From: Iamia majanohamensis
GTDB taxonomy: Bacteria > Actinomycetota > Acidimicrobiia > Acidimicrobiales > Iamiaceae
DNA: 64,000 bases
Assembly (NCBI RefSeq): GCF_028532485.1
Contig: NZ_CP116942.1
Location: 2,666,001-2,730,000, forward strand
Direction of reading: 5' to 3'
Positions within the stretch are counted from its first letter, which is position 1. Each line of letters starts with the position of its first letter. Under the pieces are notes generated by a model. The model was not told where the DNA came from, did not search any database, and saw only the letters and a list, made by a program, of their open reading frames with translations. Of this stretch, positions 24,298-33,692 are shown one piece after another. Made by a program: the position numbers and the translations under genes.

Positions 24298-25770
24298 TCA
24301 GGGCCCGACGACGAACTCGGACAGGCGGGCCCGCCCGGCGTCGTCGAGGCGGGCCACCACCTCCATGGCGGCGGAGCCGGGCTCCTCGGAGAGGACCTCG
24401 CCCTCGCGGTGGATCTCGGCCAGCACGTCGCCCCGGGCGAACGGCACCTCGAGGGAGACGACCGTGGTGACGGCGCGGAGGCGGTCGGCCAGGGCCGCCA
24501 GGAGCTCCTCGATGCCGGCACCGGTCGCAGCCGACACGGCCACCGCCCCGGGGTGGCGGTCGACCAGGCGCTTGGCCTCGGGGGTGAGGTCGGCCTTGTT
24601 GACGCAGAGCAGCTCGGGCACCGCACCGGCCCCGATCTGGTCGAGCACGTCGCGCACCGCCGCCATCTGCAGCTCGGGGTCGGGGCTCGACGCGTCGACG
24701 ACGTGGACCAGCAGGTCGGCCTCGGCGGCCACGTCGAGCGTGGAGCGGAAGGCCTGCACCAGGTGGTGGGGCAGCTTGCGCACGAAGCCGACGGTGTCGG
24801 TGGCGAAGACCGTCTCGCCCCCGGGCAGGGCGAGGCGCCGGGTGGTGGCGTCGAGGGTCGCGAACAGGCGGTCCTCGACGTGCACCTCGGCGTCGGTGAG
24901 CCGGTTGAGCAGGGTCGACTTCCCCGCGTTGGTGTAGCCCACCAGGGCCACGTGGGCGGTGCGGCTGCGGTGGCGGGCCTTGCGCTGGGTGGCCCGGTGC
25001 TGGTCGATGTCGCGCAGCTCGGCCTCCAGCTTGTGGACCCGGCGCAGCACGCGCCGCCGGTCGACCTCGAGCTGGGTCTCGCCCGGGCCCCGGCGGGCGC
25101 CCAGGCCGCCGCCGGCACCGCCGGCCTGCTGGGAGAGCGACGTGCCCCGCCCCCGCAGCCGCGGCAGGCGGTAGCGGTGCATGGCCAGCTCGACCTGGGC
25201 CTTGCCCTCCTGGCTGGAGGCGTTCTGGGCGAAGATGTCGAGGATCACCGCGGTGCGGTCGATGGCGGTGCGGCCGAGGCGCTTCTCCAGGTTGTTCTGC
25301 TGGGCCGGGCTCAGCTCGTCGTCGAAGACCACCGTGTCGCAGTCGACGGCGTCGGCCAGCTGGCGCAGCTCGGCCACCTTGCCCGAGCCGATGTAGGTGG
25401 CGGGCTCGATCCGGGAGCGCCGCTGGAGGACCCGCCCCACGACGTCGGCGCCGGCGGTGTCGACGAGCAGCTCCAGCTCGTCCAGGCTGGCCTCGGTGTC
25501 GTCGTCGTGGGCCGGGGGCAGGGTGACGCCGACGAGGAGGATGCGCTCCCGGAAGGTGCGCTCGATGAAGCCGGCGCCCGTGGAGCCGTAGTCGCCGAAG
25601 GCGCCACGGTGGCTGTCCTCGTCGTCGGGGGCGCGCCAGGTGAGCGCGTCGCCGTCGTCGCCGGCCGTGGCCTCGTCGAGCCCGGGGCCGAGGCCGAGGT
25701 CGAGGTCGTCGCCGTCGCGGTCCTCGGCGTCGAGGTCGGGTCGGTGGCCCTCGTCGTCGGGTCCGGTCAC
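24298..25770 (-). CDS. hflX: Ribosome-associated GTPase HflX
   Basis: A 490-residue GTPase that splits stalled or hibernating ribosomes. The order is an acidic N-terminal extension of about 70 residues, the HflX domain (TYIGSGKVAELRQLADAV, VVFDDELSPAQQNNLEKRLG, ARRGPGETQLEVDRRRV) and the G domain with VGYTNAGKSTLLNRLTDA (G1), DTVGFVRKLP (G3) and CVNKADL (G4). The Asp/Glu-rich extension is longer than in E. coli HflX. The GTG start overlaps the dapF stop by 4 bases; miaA is also upstream on this strand, recalling the miaA-hflX neighbourhood of many bacteria. Confidence 0.96.
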   Translation of the reverse strand: MTGPDDEGHRPDLDAEDRDGDDLDLGLGPGLDEATAGDDGDALTWRAPDDEDSHRGAFGDYGSTGAGFIERTFRERILLVGVTLPPAHDDDTEASLDELELLVDTAGADVVGRVLQRRSRIEPATYIGSGKVAELRQLADAVDCDTVVFDDELSPAQQNNLEKRLGRTAIDRTAVILDIFAQNASSQEGKAQVELAMHRYRLPRLRGRGTSLSQQAGGAGGGLGARRGPGETQLEVDRRRVLRRVHKLEAELRDIDQHRATQRKARHRSRTAHVALVGYTNAGKSTLLNRLTDAEVHVEDRLFATLDATTRRLALPGGETVFATDTVGFVRKLPHHLVQAFRSTLDVAAEADLLVHVVDASSPDPELQMAAVRDVLDQIGAGAVPELLCVNKADLTPEAKRLVDRHPGAVAVSAATGAGIEELLAALADRLRAVTTVVSLEVPFARGDVLAEIHREGEVLSEEPGSAAMEVVARLDDAGRARLSEFVVGP

Positions 25771-26603
25771 GCCTCGACCTCCACGGTGGCGACGCGGACC
25801 GAGGGCCCCCGCAGGGTCATCCGCTCCCCCACCACCACGCCGACGTCGCCGCCGCGCATGTGGACGGTGACCTCGGTGCCCACCAGGCCCCAGTCGTGGG
25901 CGGCGCGGGCCGCGGCCGTGGCCCCGGTGCCACAGGCCTCGGTGGCGCCCGCGCCCCGCTCCCAGATGGCCATGGTGACGGCGTCGGCCTCCCCGGGGGT
26001 GGGGGCCACGGCGTGGACGTTGATGCCGCCGGACCAGGCCGCCTCCCAGTGGGGTCCGGCCCGGTGCACGTCGACGGCCCCGGGGTCGTCGACGAGCAGG
26101 ACGAGGTGGGGGTTGCCCAGGTCGAGGGTGCGGGTCTCCTTGGGCTCGAGGGCGAGGGCGGCGGGGTCGTCGTCGGCGGGGAGCGGACCGACGGGTCCGT
26201 CGGGCGCGGGGCCGGCACCGGCCGGGCCCATGTCGACCGAGGCCACCACGGTGGCGGCGTCGGGCCCGGGGGCCACCGCGACGGTGCGGGGGCCGCCGTC
26301 GGTGGCGATGCGCAGCTCGACGGTGGTGACGCCCCGGCGGTCGGCCTCGGCCTGGGCCAGGCAGCGGATGCCGTTCCCGCTCATCTCGGCCCGGCTGCCG
26401 TCGGCGTTGTAGAGGGTCATGGCCACATCGGCGTCGTCGGCGTCGGTGGCGCCGAGCAGCAGGCCGTCGGCCCCCACCCCCCGGTGGCGGTGGCACCAGC
26501 GGCGCGCCTCGTCGGCCCCGACCCCGGCGAGGGCGGTCGCGGGGCCGAGCAGCACGAGGAAGTCGTTGCCGAGTCCGTGGTGCTTGGTGAGGCGGTGGGC
26601 CAT
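25767..26603 (-). CDS. dapF: Diaminopimelate epimerase with Ser in place of the first catalytic Cys
   Basis: A 278-residue DapF, which normally interconverts LL- and meso-diaminopimelate with two cysteines. The second is present at Cys224 (GATEACGTGATAA). The first, normally in the motif E-x-CGNG, is Ser75 here (NADGSRAEMSGNGIRC). A cysteine does occur at residue 81 in the same loop. The start (TKHHGLGNDFLVLL) and C-terminal parts are otherwise normal and the gene is in a conserved miaA-dapF-hflX setting. It is therefore probably functional in a variant form rather than decayed. Confidence 0.93.
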   Translation of the reverse strand: MAHRLTKHHGLGNDFLVLLGPATALAGVGADEARRWCHRHRGVGADGLLLGATDADDADVAMTLYNADGSRAEMSGNGIRCLAQAEADRRGVTTVELRIATDGGPRTVAVAPGPDAATVVASVDMGPAGAGPAPDGPVGPLPADDDPAALALEPKETRTLDLGNPHLVLLVDDPGAVDVHRAGPHWEAAWSGGINVHAVAPTPGEADAVTMAIWERGAGATEACGTGATAAARAAHDWGLVGTEVTVHMRGGDVGVVVGERMTLRGPSVRVATVEVEA

Positions 26604-26687
26604 GGTCCTCCGACCGGTCGGGCGTGGGCCCAGTCTCGCAGGGCCGACGCCGGTTCCCGCCTGGGTTCCCCCCGCCGCCCCGACCCC

Positions 26688-27608
26688 TCAGAAGTGGCGG
26701 TGGTGCTCCTGGATGCGGTGGTGCCGCCGCGCCGCCTCGGCCTCGGCGTCCTTGCGGGCCATGAACAGCACGTAGGGGACGAGCGCGGCCCACAGCACCG
26801 GCAGCGTGGCCGAGGCCTCCTCGCGCCGCTCGAGCTCCCACCACGGGCCCTCGGTGCGGAGGGTCCCGGCCGGCGCGCCGGAGACGTCGACGAGGACCCG
26901 ATCGGTGGTCCACCGGGAGGTCGCGTCGTCCCACCGCTGCACGGCGGACCGGGACGTGGAGGCCCAGAGCACCTCGGCGGCCGTCCCGTCGGGGGCCGGC
27001 CCGAGCAGCGAGATCAGCTGGCCCGAGCGGTGGAGGCGGCCGACGGCCCGGCCCGTGGCGTCCTGGACGTGGAAGCTGTAGGTGCGCAGGTGGGTCTGGG
27101 GCTGGAGGTGGAGGACCACCCGTCCCACCGCGTCCAGGACGCGGAAGCCGGTGGAGGCACGGAACAGCCCACCGTGGTCGACGTGGAACCACCCCACGCG
27201 CACCTGGCGGTCCCGATCCCAGACCGGGAGCAGCTCGGGGGGGTGCAGCGGCGCCCCCGGCGCGTCGGCCACCTGCACGACCAGGGCGCGGGCGGTGACC
27301 ACGGAGGTGTCGGGTCGGGCGTCGGCGGCCGGGTCCTGCAGGACCAGCCCGCCGACGCTGACCGACGACGTCCACGCCGTGCCGTCCCACCAGCGCTGGG
27401 CGAAGCGCCCCGCCGGGTCGGCGTGCCACCCGGGCGGGACCTCGTCACCGTCCCCCTCGTGCGGCGGTGTCACCCCGGCGCAGGCACCGTCGCCGTCAGG
27501 GCCCGCCGGCGCCGGCGTGACCGTGGCCCCCGCCGCGCCCAGGGCCGGGGCGGAGACGCCCTCGCCGCCGTCGCCCCTCCAGGAGACGTCCTCACCCTCG
27601 GTCGACAC
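26688..27608 (-). CDS. DUF2510 protein with LURP-one/scramblase-like core (unknown function)
   Basis: A 306-residue protein. Residues about 57-82 are a DUF2510 module (VPPGWHADPAGRFAQRWWDG), a short tryptophan motif common in actinobacterial membrane-associated proteins. Residues about 135-265 have the rhythm of a tubby/LURP-one/scramblase-like barrel (GLFRASTGFRVLDAVGRVV, YSFHVQDATGRAVGRLHRSG, WTTDRVLVDVSG). A short hydrophobic stretch near residue 275 (TLPVLWAALVPYVLFMARKD) precedes a basic His-rich end. The barrel assignment is a weak resemblance. It sits between dapF and an acetyltransferase gene with no clear functional link. Confidence 0.75.
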   Translation of the reverse strand: MSTEGEDVSWRGDGGEGVSAPALGAAGATVTPAPAGPDGDGACAGVTPPHEGDGDEVPPGWHADPAGRFAQRWWDGTAWTSSVSVGGLVLQDPAADARPDTSVVTARALVVQVADAPGAPLHPPELLPVWDRDRQVRVGWFHVDHGGLFRASTGFRVLDAVGRVVLHLQPQTHLRTYSFHVQDATGRAVGRLHRSGQLISLLGPAPDGTAAEVLWASTSRSAVQRWDDATSRWTTDRVLVDVSGAPAGTLRTEGPWWELERREEASATLPVLWAALVPYVLFMARKDAEAEAARRHHRIQEHHRHF

Positions 27609-27735
27609 GGCCGGACGGTACCCCTGGGACGCGTCGCCGGGCCGGCGTCGGCGCCGGGGACCCGTCCCCGATCAGCAGGCCCGGCGACGAGGCCCCCGGC
27701 GCCGAGACCACCCTGCGGAGCACCGCAGGTCGGGG

Positions 27736-28320
27736 TCAGACCGTCGGGCCACCGACGCGGCGGGCGAAGCACAGCGAGGACGGCTCGTGGCGGTACTCGC
27801 CGTAGGGCGCCATGAGCTCCCACCCGGCCGAGCGGTACAGGGCGATGGCCTCGGGCTGGGCCAGGCCCGTCTCCAGCACCACCGTCCGGTAGCCGAGCTC
27901 GGCCGCCGCCTCCTCCAGGTGGGCCAGGAGGACCCGGGCCACGCCCCGGCCCCGGGCCACGGGCGCGGTGAACATCCGCTTGACCTCGGCCACGTCGGAC
28001 GGGCCGCCCGGCAGGGGGCGCAGGGCTCCGCACCCCACGGCCACGCCGTCGAGGCGGGCCACCAGGAACCGGCCCGCCGGGGGCCGCACCGCCTCGGCGG
28101 TCACCGCCCAACGGGGGTCGTGGGGGTGCGCCGCCGGGGGCGCGGGCCAGGCCTCGGGCGGCAGGCTGGCGGTCAGGTCGGGGCCGTCGCCCGGGATGGC
28201 GAGGGGCCCGTAGCGACGGTGGAGGTCGTCGAGGAGGTCGGCCACCAGGGCGGCGCCGTCGCCCTCGCCCCAGGGCTGGGGCCCCACGACCAGCCCCGGC
28301 GGTGAGGTGGGGGCAGGCAC
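27736..28320 (-). CDS. GNAT family N-acetyltransferase
   Basis: A 194-residue GNAT protein. The acetyl-CoA site is [20 protein letters not shown] (R-G-x-G-x-A); later motifs are [20 protein letters not shown] and [17 protein letters not shown]. The latter resembles the YesJ/PaiA-like group that ends in Y-x-Y-H-P/E. The substrate is unknown. The GTG at 28320 is the likely start, because the region upstream in this frame is antisense-like. The 127 bases downstream (27609-27735) are GC-rich with no recognised gene. Confidence 0.88.
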   Translation of the reverse strand: MPAPTSPPGLVVGPQPWGEGDGAALVADLLDDLHRRYGPLAIPGDGPDLTASLPPEAWPAPPAAHPHDPRWAVTAEAVRPPAGRFLVARLDGVAVGCGALRPLPGGPSDVAEVKRMFTAPVARGRGVARVLLAHLEEAAAELGYRTVVLETGLAQPEAIALYRSAGWELMAPYGEYRHEPSSLCFARRVGGPTV

Positions 28321-28391
28321 GCCCCCATCCTCGCGAGGCCGGACCTCGTCGACCCACCCGGATCCGCCCCCCCGTCGAGGCGCCGGCCCCG

Positions 28392-29321
28392 TCAGCCCAG
28401 GGCGGCGGCGAGGCGGGCGACGACGGCGTCGGCCACCTCGGCCGGGTCCTGCTCGGCGTCGACCCACGCGATGCGGGGGTCCCGCCGGAACCAGGCCCGC
28501 TGGCGCCGGGCGAAGCGGCGGGTGCGCCGCACGGCCTCGTCCAGCGCCGCCTCGAGGTCGACCTCGCCCCGGAGGTGGGCGGCCATCTCGCGGTAGCCGA
28601 GGGCCTGGCCCGCCGTGCGGCTGAGGGGTCGGTCGAGGGCGAGGAGGGCGTCGACCTCCTCCAGGAACCCCTGGTCGAGCTGGGCCCGGTAGCGGGCCGC
28701 GATGCGCTCGGCCACGACGGGCGCGGGCAGGCGCACGCCCACCTGGGGGATGGCGTCGGCCGGGTGGGCGTCGAGGCCCGGGCCGTAGGACGAGAACGGG
28801 CGTCCGCTGCCCAGGCCCACCTCCAGGGCCCGCACGATGCGACGCCGGTTGGTCGGCTCCATGCGCGCCGCGGCGACGGGGTCGAGATCCGTCAGGCGCC
28901 GGTGGAGCGCCGCGGTGTCGGGCTCGGCCTCCAGCTCGGCCCGCACCTCGGGGTGCTGGCCGGGGATGTCGAGGTCGTCGACCACCGCCCGCTGGTACAG
29001 CCCGGTGCCGCCGACGAGCACCGCCCGCCTCCCGCGCGCCGCGAGGTCGGCCAGCACGGCGCGGGCCTCGGCCTGGAAGGCGGCGACCGAGCACTCCTCC
29101 CACGGCTCGACCAGGTCGAGCAGGTGGTGGGGCACCTCGGCCCGCTCCGCCCACGTGGGCTTGGCCGTGCCCACGTCCATCCCCCGGTACACCTGCATGG
29201 AGTCGACCGAGACCAGCTCCACCTCCGGCAGGGCCCGGGCCGCGGCGAGGGCGAGGGCCGACTTGCCCGATGCGGTGGTGCCCACCAGGGCGACGGCCGG
29301 GGGCCGAGCCAGGGCGGTCAC
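28392..29321 (-). CDS. miaA: tRNA dimethylallyltransferase
   Basis: A 309-residue enzyme that adds dimethylallyl to A37 of tRNAs reading UNN codons. The P-loop is [56 protein letters not shown] and [18 protein letters not shown] are family marks. Its product is the substrate of MiaB, encoded 1 kb upstream on the same strand. GTG start at 29321. Confidence 0.96.
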   Translation of the reverse strand: MTALARPPAVALVGTTASGKSALALAAARALPEVELVSVDSMQVYRGMDVGTAKPTWAERAEVPHHLLDLVEPWEECSVAAFQAEARAVLADLAARGRRAVLVGGTGLYQRAVVDDLDIPGQHPEVRAELEAEPDTAALHRRLTDLDPVAAARMEPTNRRRIVRALEVGLGSGRPFSSYGPGLDAHPADAIPQVGVRLPAPVVAERIAARYRAQLDQGFLEEVDALLALDRPLSRTAGQALGYREMAAHLRGEVDLEAALDEAVRRTRRFARRQRAWFRRDPRIAWVDAEQDPAEVADAVVARLAAALG

Positions 29322-29624
29322 CGGCTGCGGGCGACGGGGCCGCGCCGCGGGGCACGGGAGGGGGTGGGGCGGGCCACCCCGCCATCATGCCCGGCCCCCC
29401 ACGGGCGGCCGCGGCGCCGCCCGGGGCGGGGCCGCCGACCCGGCGCCGACCGCACGGTGGGGAGGCGCGACCCGGCACCCGCGCCTCCCCCGGGCCCGAG
29501 CCCGGCGGTGGTCGACGGCGGTGCCCGACCACGAGCGGGGCGCGCCGAGGAGGGGTACCGTCCGTCCTCGCCCCAGGGGGTGAGGACGCCTCGCCCCGCC
29601 CCGGATCCCCCACCGGAGGTCGCC
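29322..29624. other. Gene-free divergent region between miaA and aqpZ
   Basis: About 300 bases of extremely GC-rich DNA with no credible gene. It must hold the promoters for miaA (minus) and the aquaporin (plus). A CACCGGAGGTCGCC stretch just before 29625 is the aquaporin ribosome site. No clear promoter hexamers or strong palindrome were recognised. Confidence 0.5.
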
Positions 29625-30341
29625 ATGGACCGCAGCCTCTCCCGCCGCCTGTCGGCCGAGGGCATCGGCACCTTCTGGCTCGTGCTCGGCGGCTGCGGGA
29701 CGGCCGTCCTGGCCGGCGACCACGTCGGCTTCCTCGGCGTCGCCCTCGCCTTCGGCCTCACCGTGCTCACCATGGCCTACGCCTTCGGCCACATCTCCGG
29801 TGGCCACTTCAACCCGGCCGTGACCCTCGGCCACGTGCTGGCCCGGCGCTTCCCCCGCAAGGACGTCCTGCCCTACATGGCGGCCCAGGTGCTGGGGGCC
29901 GTCGCCGCCGCCGCCGTGCTGCTGGTGATCGCCAACGGCAAGCCGGACTTCGCGTCCGACGGCAACTTCCTCGCCGCCAACGGCTTCGGCTCCGAGGGCT
30001 CGCCCGAGGGCTACAACTTCCTCGCCGCCGCGGTGGTCGAGGTCGTCCTCACCTTCGGGTTCGTCATGATCATCCTCGGGGCCACCGACACCCGGGCCCA
30101 CCCGGCCCTGGCCGGGCTGGCCATCGGCCTGGCCCTCACGCTGATCCACCTCATCTCCATCCCCGTCGACAACACCTCGGTGAACCCGGCCCGCTCCATC
30201 GGCCCCGCCCTGTTCGTGGGCGGCACCTGGTTGCGCCAGCTCTGGTTCTTCATCCTCGCCCCGCTGCTCGGCGGAGGGCTGGCCGGGCTCGCCTACCCCG
30301 CCCTGTTCGGCAAGGCCGCGGGCGACACCAGCGCGGCCTGA
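29625..30341 (+). CDS. aqpZ: Aquaporin Z-type water channel
   Basis: A 238-residue MIP-family channel with six predicted membrane helices and both pore motifs, [10 protein letters not shown] and [16 protein letters not shown]. The aromatic/arginine filter residues expected of AqpZ are consistent with a water channel rather than a glycerol channel (SIGPAL after the second NPA). The start at 29625 has GGAGG upstream. It is the only plus-strand gene in this long minus-strand run and converges with miaB, 12 bases between stops. Confidence 0.95.
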   Translation: MDRSLSRRLSAEGIGTFWLVLGGCGTAVLAGDHVGFLGVALAFGLTVLTMAYAFGHISGGHFNPAVTLGHVLARRFPRKDVLPYMAAQVLGAVAAAAVLLVIANGKPDFASDGNFLAANGFGSEGSPEGYNFLAAAVVEVVLTFGFVMIILGATDTRAHPALAGLAIGLALTLIHLISIPVDNTSVNPARSIGPALFVGGTWLRQLWFFILAPLLGGGLAGLAYPALFGKAAGDTSAA

Positions 30342-30353
30342 GGGCGCCCGTCG

Positions 30354-31787
30354 TCAGACGGCGGCGACGGGGATGCGGGTGCGGTGGCGGGCCGGGGCCA
30401 CCACGTCGACCAGCTCGCCCCGGAGGTGGTGGGCGGCCGCGTCGGTGACCCGCACCTGGGCGTAGGTGCCGGCCCGCAGCGGGGTCGGGCTCGGGAAGTG
30501 GACGAGCTTGTTCTGGGCCGTCCGGCCGGTGAGCACCGACGGGTCCTTGCGCGACGGGCCCTCCACCGCGACCTCCTCGACCCGGCCGACCCGCGCCCGG
30601 TGGGCGGCCACCGCCGTGCGCTCGACCACCACCTTCAACCGGTCGAAGCGCTCGGCCACGACCTCGGCCGGCACCTCCTGGTCGGCCATCTCGGCCGCCT
30701 CGGTGCCGGGCCGGGGCGAGTAGACGAACGTGTAGGCCGAGTCGTAGGCCGCCTCGGCCGCCACCTCCAGCGTGCGGGCGAAGTCCTCCTCGGTCTCGCC
30801 GGGGAAGCCCACGATGATGTCGGTGGTCACGGCCAGGTCGTCGATCTCGGCCCGGGCCGCGGCGAGGCGCTCCAGGTAGCGCTCGGCGGTGTAGCCCCGG
30901 TGCATGGCGGCCAGGACCCGGTCCGACCCCGACTGGAGGGGCAGGTGCAGGTGGCTGCACACCTCGGGCACCTCGGCCATGGCCGCGATGGTCTCGGGCC
31001 GGAGGTCCTTGGGGTGGGGGCTGGTGTAGCGGACCCGGCGGATGCCGTCGACCGCACCGGTGGCCCGGAGGAGGTCGGCGAACAGCGGACGCACCCGCAC
31101 GTCGTCACCGGCCCGCCGGGCCGCGAGGGTGAGGTCGCGCCCGTAGGAGTTCACGTTCTGGCCCAGGAGGGTGACCTCGGTGACGCCGTCGGCGGCCAGG
31201 GCCTCGACCTCGGCCACCAGGGCGTCGAAGGGCCGGCTGATCTCGGGGCCCCGCACCGCGGGGACGATGCAGAAGGCACACGAGTTGTCGCAGCCGATCT
31301 GGATGGTGACCCAGGCGGTGTGCCCGGGCCCGCTGCGGGTGGCCAGGGCGGAGGGGAACATGGTGGCGTCGTCGGCCACCGCGGCGTCGAGGATCTCGGT
31401 GATGGGGCCGCCGGCCCGGGCCTGGGCTACCAGCTCGGCCGCCCGGTGCACGTTGTGGGTGCCGAGGACGACGTCGACGTAGGGGGCGCGAGCGCGCACC
31501 TGGTCGCGGTCCTTCTGGGCCAGGCAGCCCCCCACCACGATCTGCAGGTCGGGGCGGGCGTCCTTGCGGGACTTCAGGTGCCCGAGGGTGCCGTAGAGCC
31601 GGTTGTCGGCGTTCTCCCGGATGCAGCAGGTGTTGAGGACGATGACATCGGCGTCGTCCTCGCTGGTCGCCGGGGTCAGGCCGTCGGCCTCGAGCAGCCC
31701 GGAGATGCGCTCCGAGTCGTTCTCGTTCATCTGGCACCCGAAGGTGCGGACGAGGTAGCGACGGGGCCCGTCGGCGGCGGCATCCAT
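30354..31787 (-). CDS. miaB: tRNA-2-methylthio-N6-dimethylallyladenosine synthase
   Basis: A 477-residue radical-SAM methylthiotransferase acting on i6A37 made by MiaA. The N-terminal UPF0004 domain holds three cluster cysteines (RTFGCQMNENDSERI, VLNTCCIREN, VGGCLAQKD), the radical-SAM motif is IGCDNSCAFCIVP, and a TRAM domain (PSVLTGRTAQNKLVHFPSP) follows. RimO, a paralogue for ribosomal protein S12, is also in the window. It follows spoVS and recA on the same strand. Confidence 0.97.
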   Translation of the reverse strand: MDAAADGPRRYLVRTFGCQMNENDSERISGLLEADGLTPATSEDDADVIVLNTCCIRENADNRLYGTLGHLKSRKDARPDLQIVVGGCLAQKDRDQVRARAPYVDVVLGTHNVHRAAELVAQARAGGPITEILDAAVADDATMFPSALATRSGPGHTAWVTIQIGCDNSCAFCIVPAVRGPEISRPFDALVAEVEALAADGVTEVTLLGQNVNSYGRDLTLAARRAGDDVRVRPLFADLLRATGAVDGIRRVRYTSPHPKDLRPETIAAMAEVPEVCSHLHLPLQSGSDRVLAAMHRGYTAERYLERLAAARAEIDDLAVTTDIIVGFPGETEEDFARTLEVAAEAAYDSAYTFVYSPRPGTEAAEMADQEVPAEVVAERFDRLKVVVERTAVAAHRARVGRVEEVAVEGPSRKDPSVLTGRTAQNKLVHFPSPTPLRAGTYAQVRVTDAAAHHLRGELVDVVAPARHRTRIPVAAV

Positions 31788-31832
31788 GGCCGCCCGAGTC
31801 TACGGACGCACCGCCGACCCGCTCGGATCAGC

Positions 31833-32180
31833 TCACCAGGGGGCGTCGGACGGAGGGGGCGGGGCGGGGCGGCCGGGGTCGTCGGGGCCGACGGTGCGGT
31901 GCTCCCGGTCCTCCAGGCGGAGGCGCAGTGCGGTGCGGGCCTCGCCGTCGATCTCGATGTCGGCGAACGACGGGGTGACGATGATGTCGAGGCCGCTGGT
32001 GGCCAGGATCCCCCGGGCGATGACGCTGGCCTTGGTGGCCTGGTTGAGGGCTCCCGCCCCCACCACCTGGACGAGGACCGCCCCCGAGGAGCGGATGGCG
32101 CCGGCCATGGCCCCGGCGACGGAGTTCGGGTTCGACTTGGTGGAGACCTTGAGGGTCTCGACCTCTGCTGCTGCGGGCAC
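31833..32180 (-). CDS. spoVS: Stage V sporulation protein S-like protein
   Basis: A 115-residue small protein; residues 9-95 match SpoVS (TLKVSTKSNPNSVAGAMAGA, VLVQVVGAGALNQATKASVI, ARGILATSGLDIIVTPSFAD). The fold is Alba-like and may bind nucleic acid. The last 20 residues are a proline-rich extra tail. SpoVS homologues occur in many non-sporulating bacteria, where their role is unknown. Here it occupies the place between recA and miaB in which recX is found in mycobacteria. Confidence 0.9.
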   Translation of the reverse strand: MPAAAEVETLKVSTKSNPNSVAGAMAGAIRSSGAVLVQVVGAGALNQATKASVIARGILATSGLDIIVTPSFADIEIDGEARTALRLRLEDREHRTVGPDDPGRPAPPPPSDAPW

Positions 32181-32288
32181 CTCCCAGGGGTTCGACGTGC
32201 GGGGGGCCGCTCCTCCCCCGTCGTTGACATCGCGTCAGAGCCCCGACAGGCACACCGCCCCAGGTCAGCGCCACCCCGGGCGCGGCGA

Positions 32289-32402
32289 GGCCCGCCCGGG
32301 AGGGTGCTCCGGGCGGGCCGTCACGCGGCCGGGTGGGCGGTGGCCATGGGGCCGGCCACCGCCCACCCGACGGGACCGGGGCCACGTGGGGCGGCCCCGG
32401 TC
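32289..32402 (-). terminator. Three consecutive perfect hairpins behind recA
   Basis: Three independent stems fill the recA-spoVS gap. These are a 10-bp stem at 32374-32383/32393-32402, a 16-bp stem at 32330-32345/32354-32369 and an 11-bp stem at 32289-32299/32309-32319. The first begins 5 bases past the recA stop. No T-tract follows any of them. They probably isolate recA from the spoVS gene. Confidence 0.75.
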
Positions 32403-32406
32403 GACC

Positions 32407-33459
32407 TCAGCCGTCGATCTCCAGCGAGATGGGCTCGTCGTCGGCGTCGCTCATGGCGTCGCCCGGGTCCTCCCCGTCGAGGCCCATCTCCCGGCGGATG
32501 CGCTCGGAGACCTCGACCATGACCTCGGGGTTGTCGGTGAGGAAGCCCTTGGCGTTCTCACGACCCTGGCCCAGCTGCTCGCCCTCGTAGGTGTACCAGG
32601 CCCCCGACTTCTTCACGATGCCCAGGTCGACGGCGATGTCGAGGACCGAGCCCTCGCGGCTCACGCCCTTGCCGTACATGATGTCGAACTCGGCCTGCTT
32701 GAAGGGCGGGGCGACCTTGTTCTTGACCACCTTGACCCGGGTGCGGTTGCCCACCACCTCGACGCCGTCCTTGATGGACTCGATGCGGCGGATGTCGAGG
32801 CGGACCGATGAGTAGAACTTCAGCGCCCGGCCGCCGGGGGTGGTCTCCGGCGAGCCGAACATCACGCCGATCTTCTCCCGCAGCTGGTTGATGAAGATGC
32901 AGATGGTGCCGGTCTTGTGCAGGTTGCCGGTGAGCTTGCGCAGGGCCTGGGACATGAGCCGGGCCTGGAGGCCGACGTGGCTGTCGCCCATCTCGCCCTC
33001 GATCTCGGCCCGGGGGGTGAGGGCCGCGACGGAGTCGATGACGACCACGTCGAGGGCGCCGGAGCGCACGAGCATGTCGCAGATCTCCAGGGCCTGCTCG
33101 CCGGTGTCGGGCTGGGAGATGAGCATCTCGTCGACGTCGACCCCGATGGCCGCGGCGTAGACCGGGTCCATGGCGTGCTCGGCGTCGATGTAGGCGCAGA
33201 TGCCACCGTTGCGCTGGGCCTCGGCCACCACGTGCATGGCCAGGGTCGACTTGCCCGAGGACTCCGGGCCGTAGATCTCGCAGACCCGGCCCCGGGGCAG
33301 GCCGCCGATGCCGAGGGCCAGGTCGAGGGCGAGGGCGCCGGTGGGCACCGACTCGATGTTCATGATGTCGCGCTCGCCCATCTTCATGACGGCGCCCTTG
33401 CCGAACTGCTTCTCGATGCTGCCGAGGGCCATGTCGAGGGTCTTGTGACGATCTTCCAC
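32407..33459 (-). CDS. recA: Recombinase RecA
   Basis: A 350-residue RecA: Walker [10 protein letters not shown] (residues 64-72), the Walker B segment [14 protein letters not shown], loop L2 around [19 protein letters not shown] and an acidic C-terminal tail. It catalyses strand exchange and triggers LexA cleavage. No intein is present. The GTG at 33459 has AGGAAAGGA about 8 bases upstream. A promoter with a LexA box between its hexamers lies at 33612-33641. recX is not encoded next to it. Confidence 0.98.
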   Translation of the reverse strand: MEDRHKTLDMALGSIEKQFGKGAVMKMGERDIMNIESVPTGALALDLALGIGGLPRGRVCEIYGPESSGKSTLAMHVVAEAQRNGGICAYIDAEHAMDPVYAAAIGVDVDEMLISQPDTGEQALEICDMLVRSGALDVVVIDSVAALTPRAEIEGEMGDSHVGLQARLMSQALRKLTGNLHKTGTICIFINQLREKIGVMFGSPETTPGGRALKFYSSVRLDIRRIESIKDGVEVVGNRTRVKVVKNKVAPPFKQAEFDIMYGKGVSREGSVLDIAVDLGIVKKSGAWYTYEGEQLGQGRENAKGFLTDNPEVMVEVSERIRREMGLDGEDPGDAMSDADDEPISLEIDG

Positions 33460-33611
33460 GGGGGTGGTCCTTTCCTGGTGGCCCGGGTGGGCCGGAGGGG
33501 TGCCGGCTGCGGGTGCCGCAGCGATCTGGGGTGACCCTACGGAGGGGGTGTGACAGCGAGCCGGCACCGGGTGCGGGGACCCGGGGACGACGGGGTGGGC
33601 GGGACGACAGG

Positions 33612-33641
33612 ACTGTAGTTTCGAACAGCCGTTCGGATCAA
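33612..33641 (-). promoter_or_regulatory. SOS-controlled recA promoter
   Basis: On the minus strand, TTGATC (33636-33641) and TACAGT (33612-33617) are separated by 18 bases. The LexA box CGAACGGCTGTTCG (33622-33635), a perfect CGAAC-N4-GTTCG palindrome, fills that spacer. LexA binding would exclude RNA polymerase. The predicted leader to the recA GTG is about 145 bases. Confidence 0.85.
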
Positions 33642-33692
33642 GGATCCCGTCGGTCCGGCCCCGCCCGGGCCCGACCGGGCCCCCGCCGCCCC

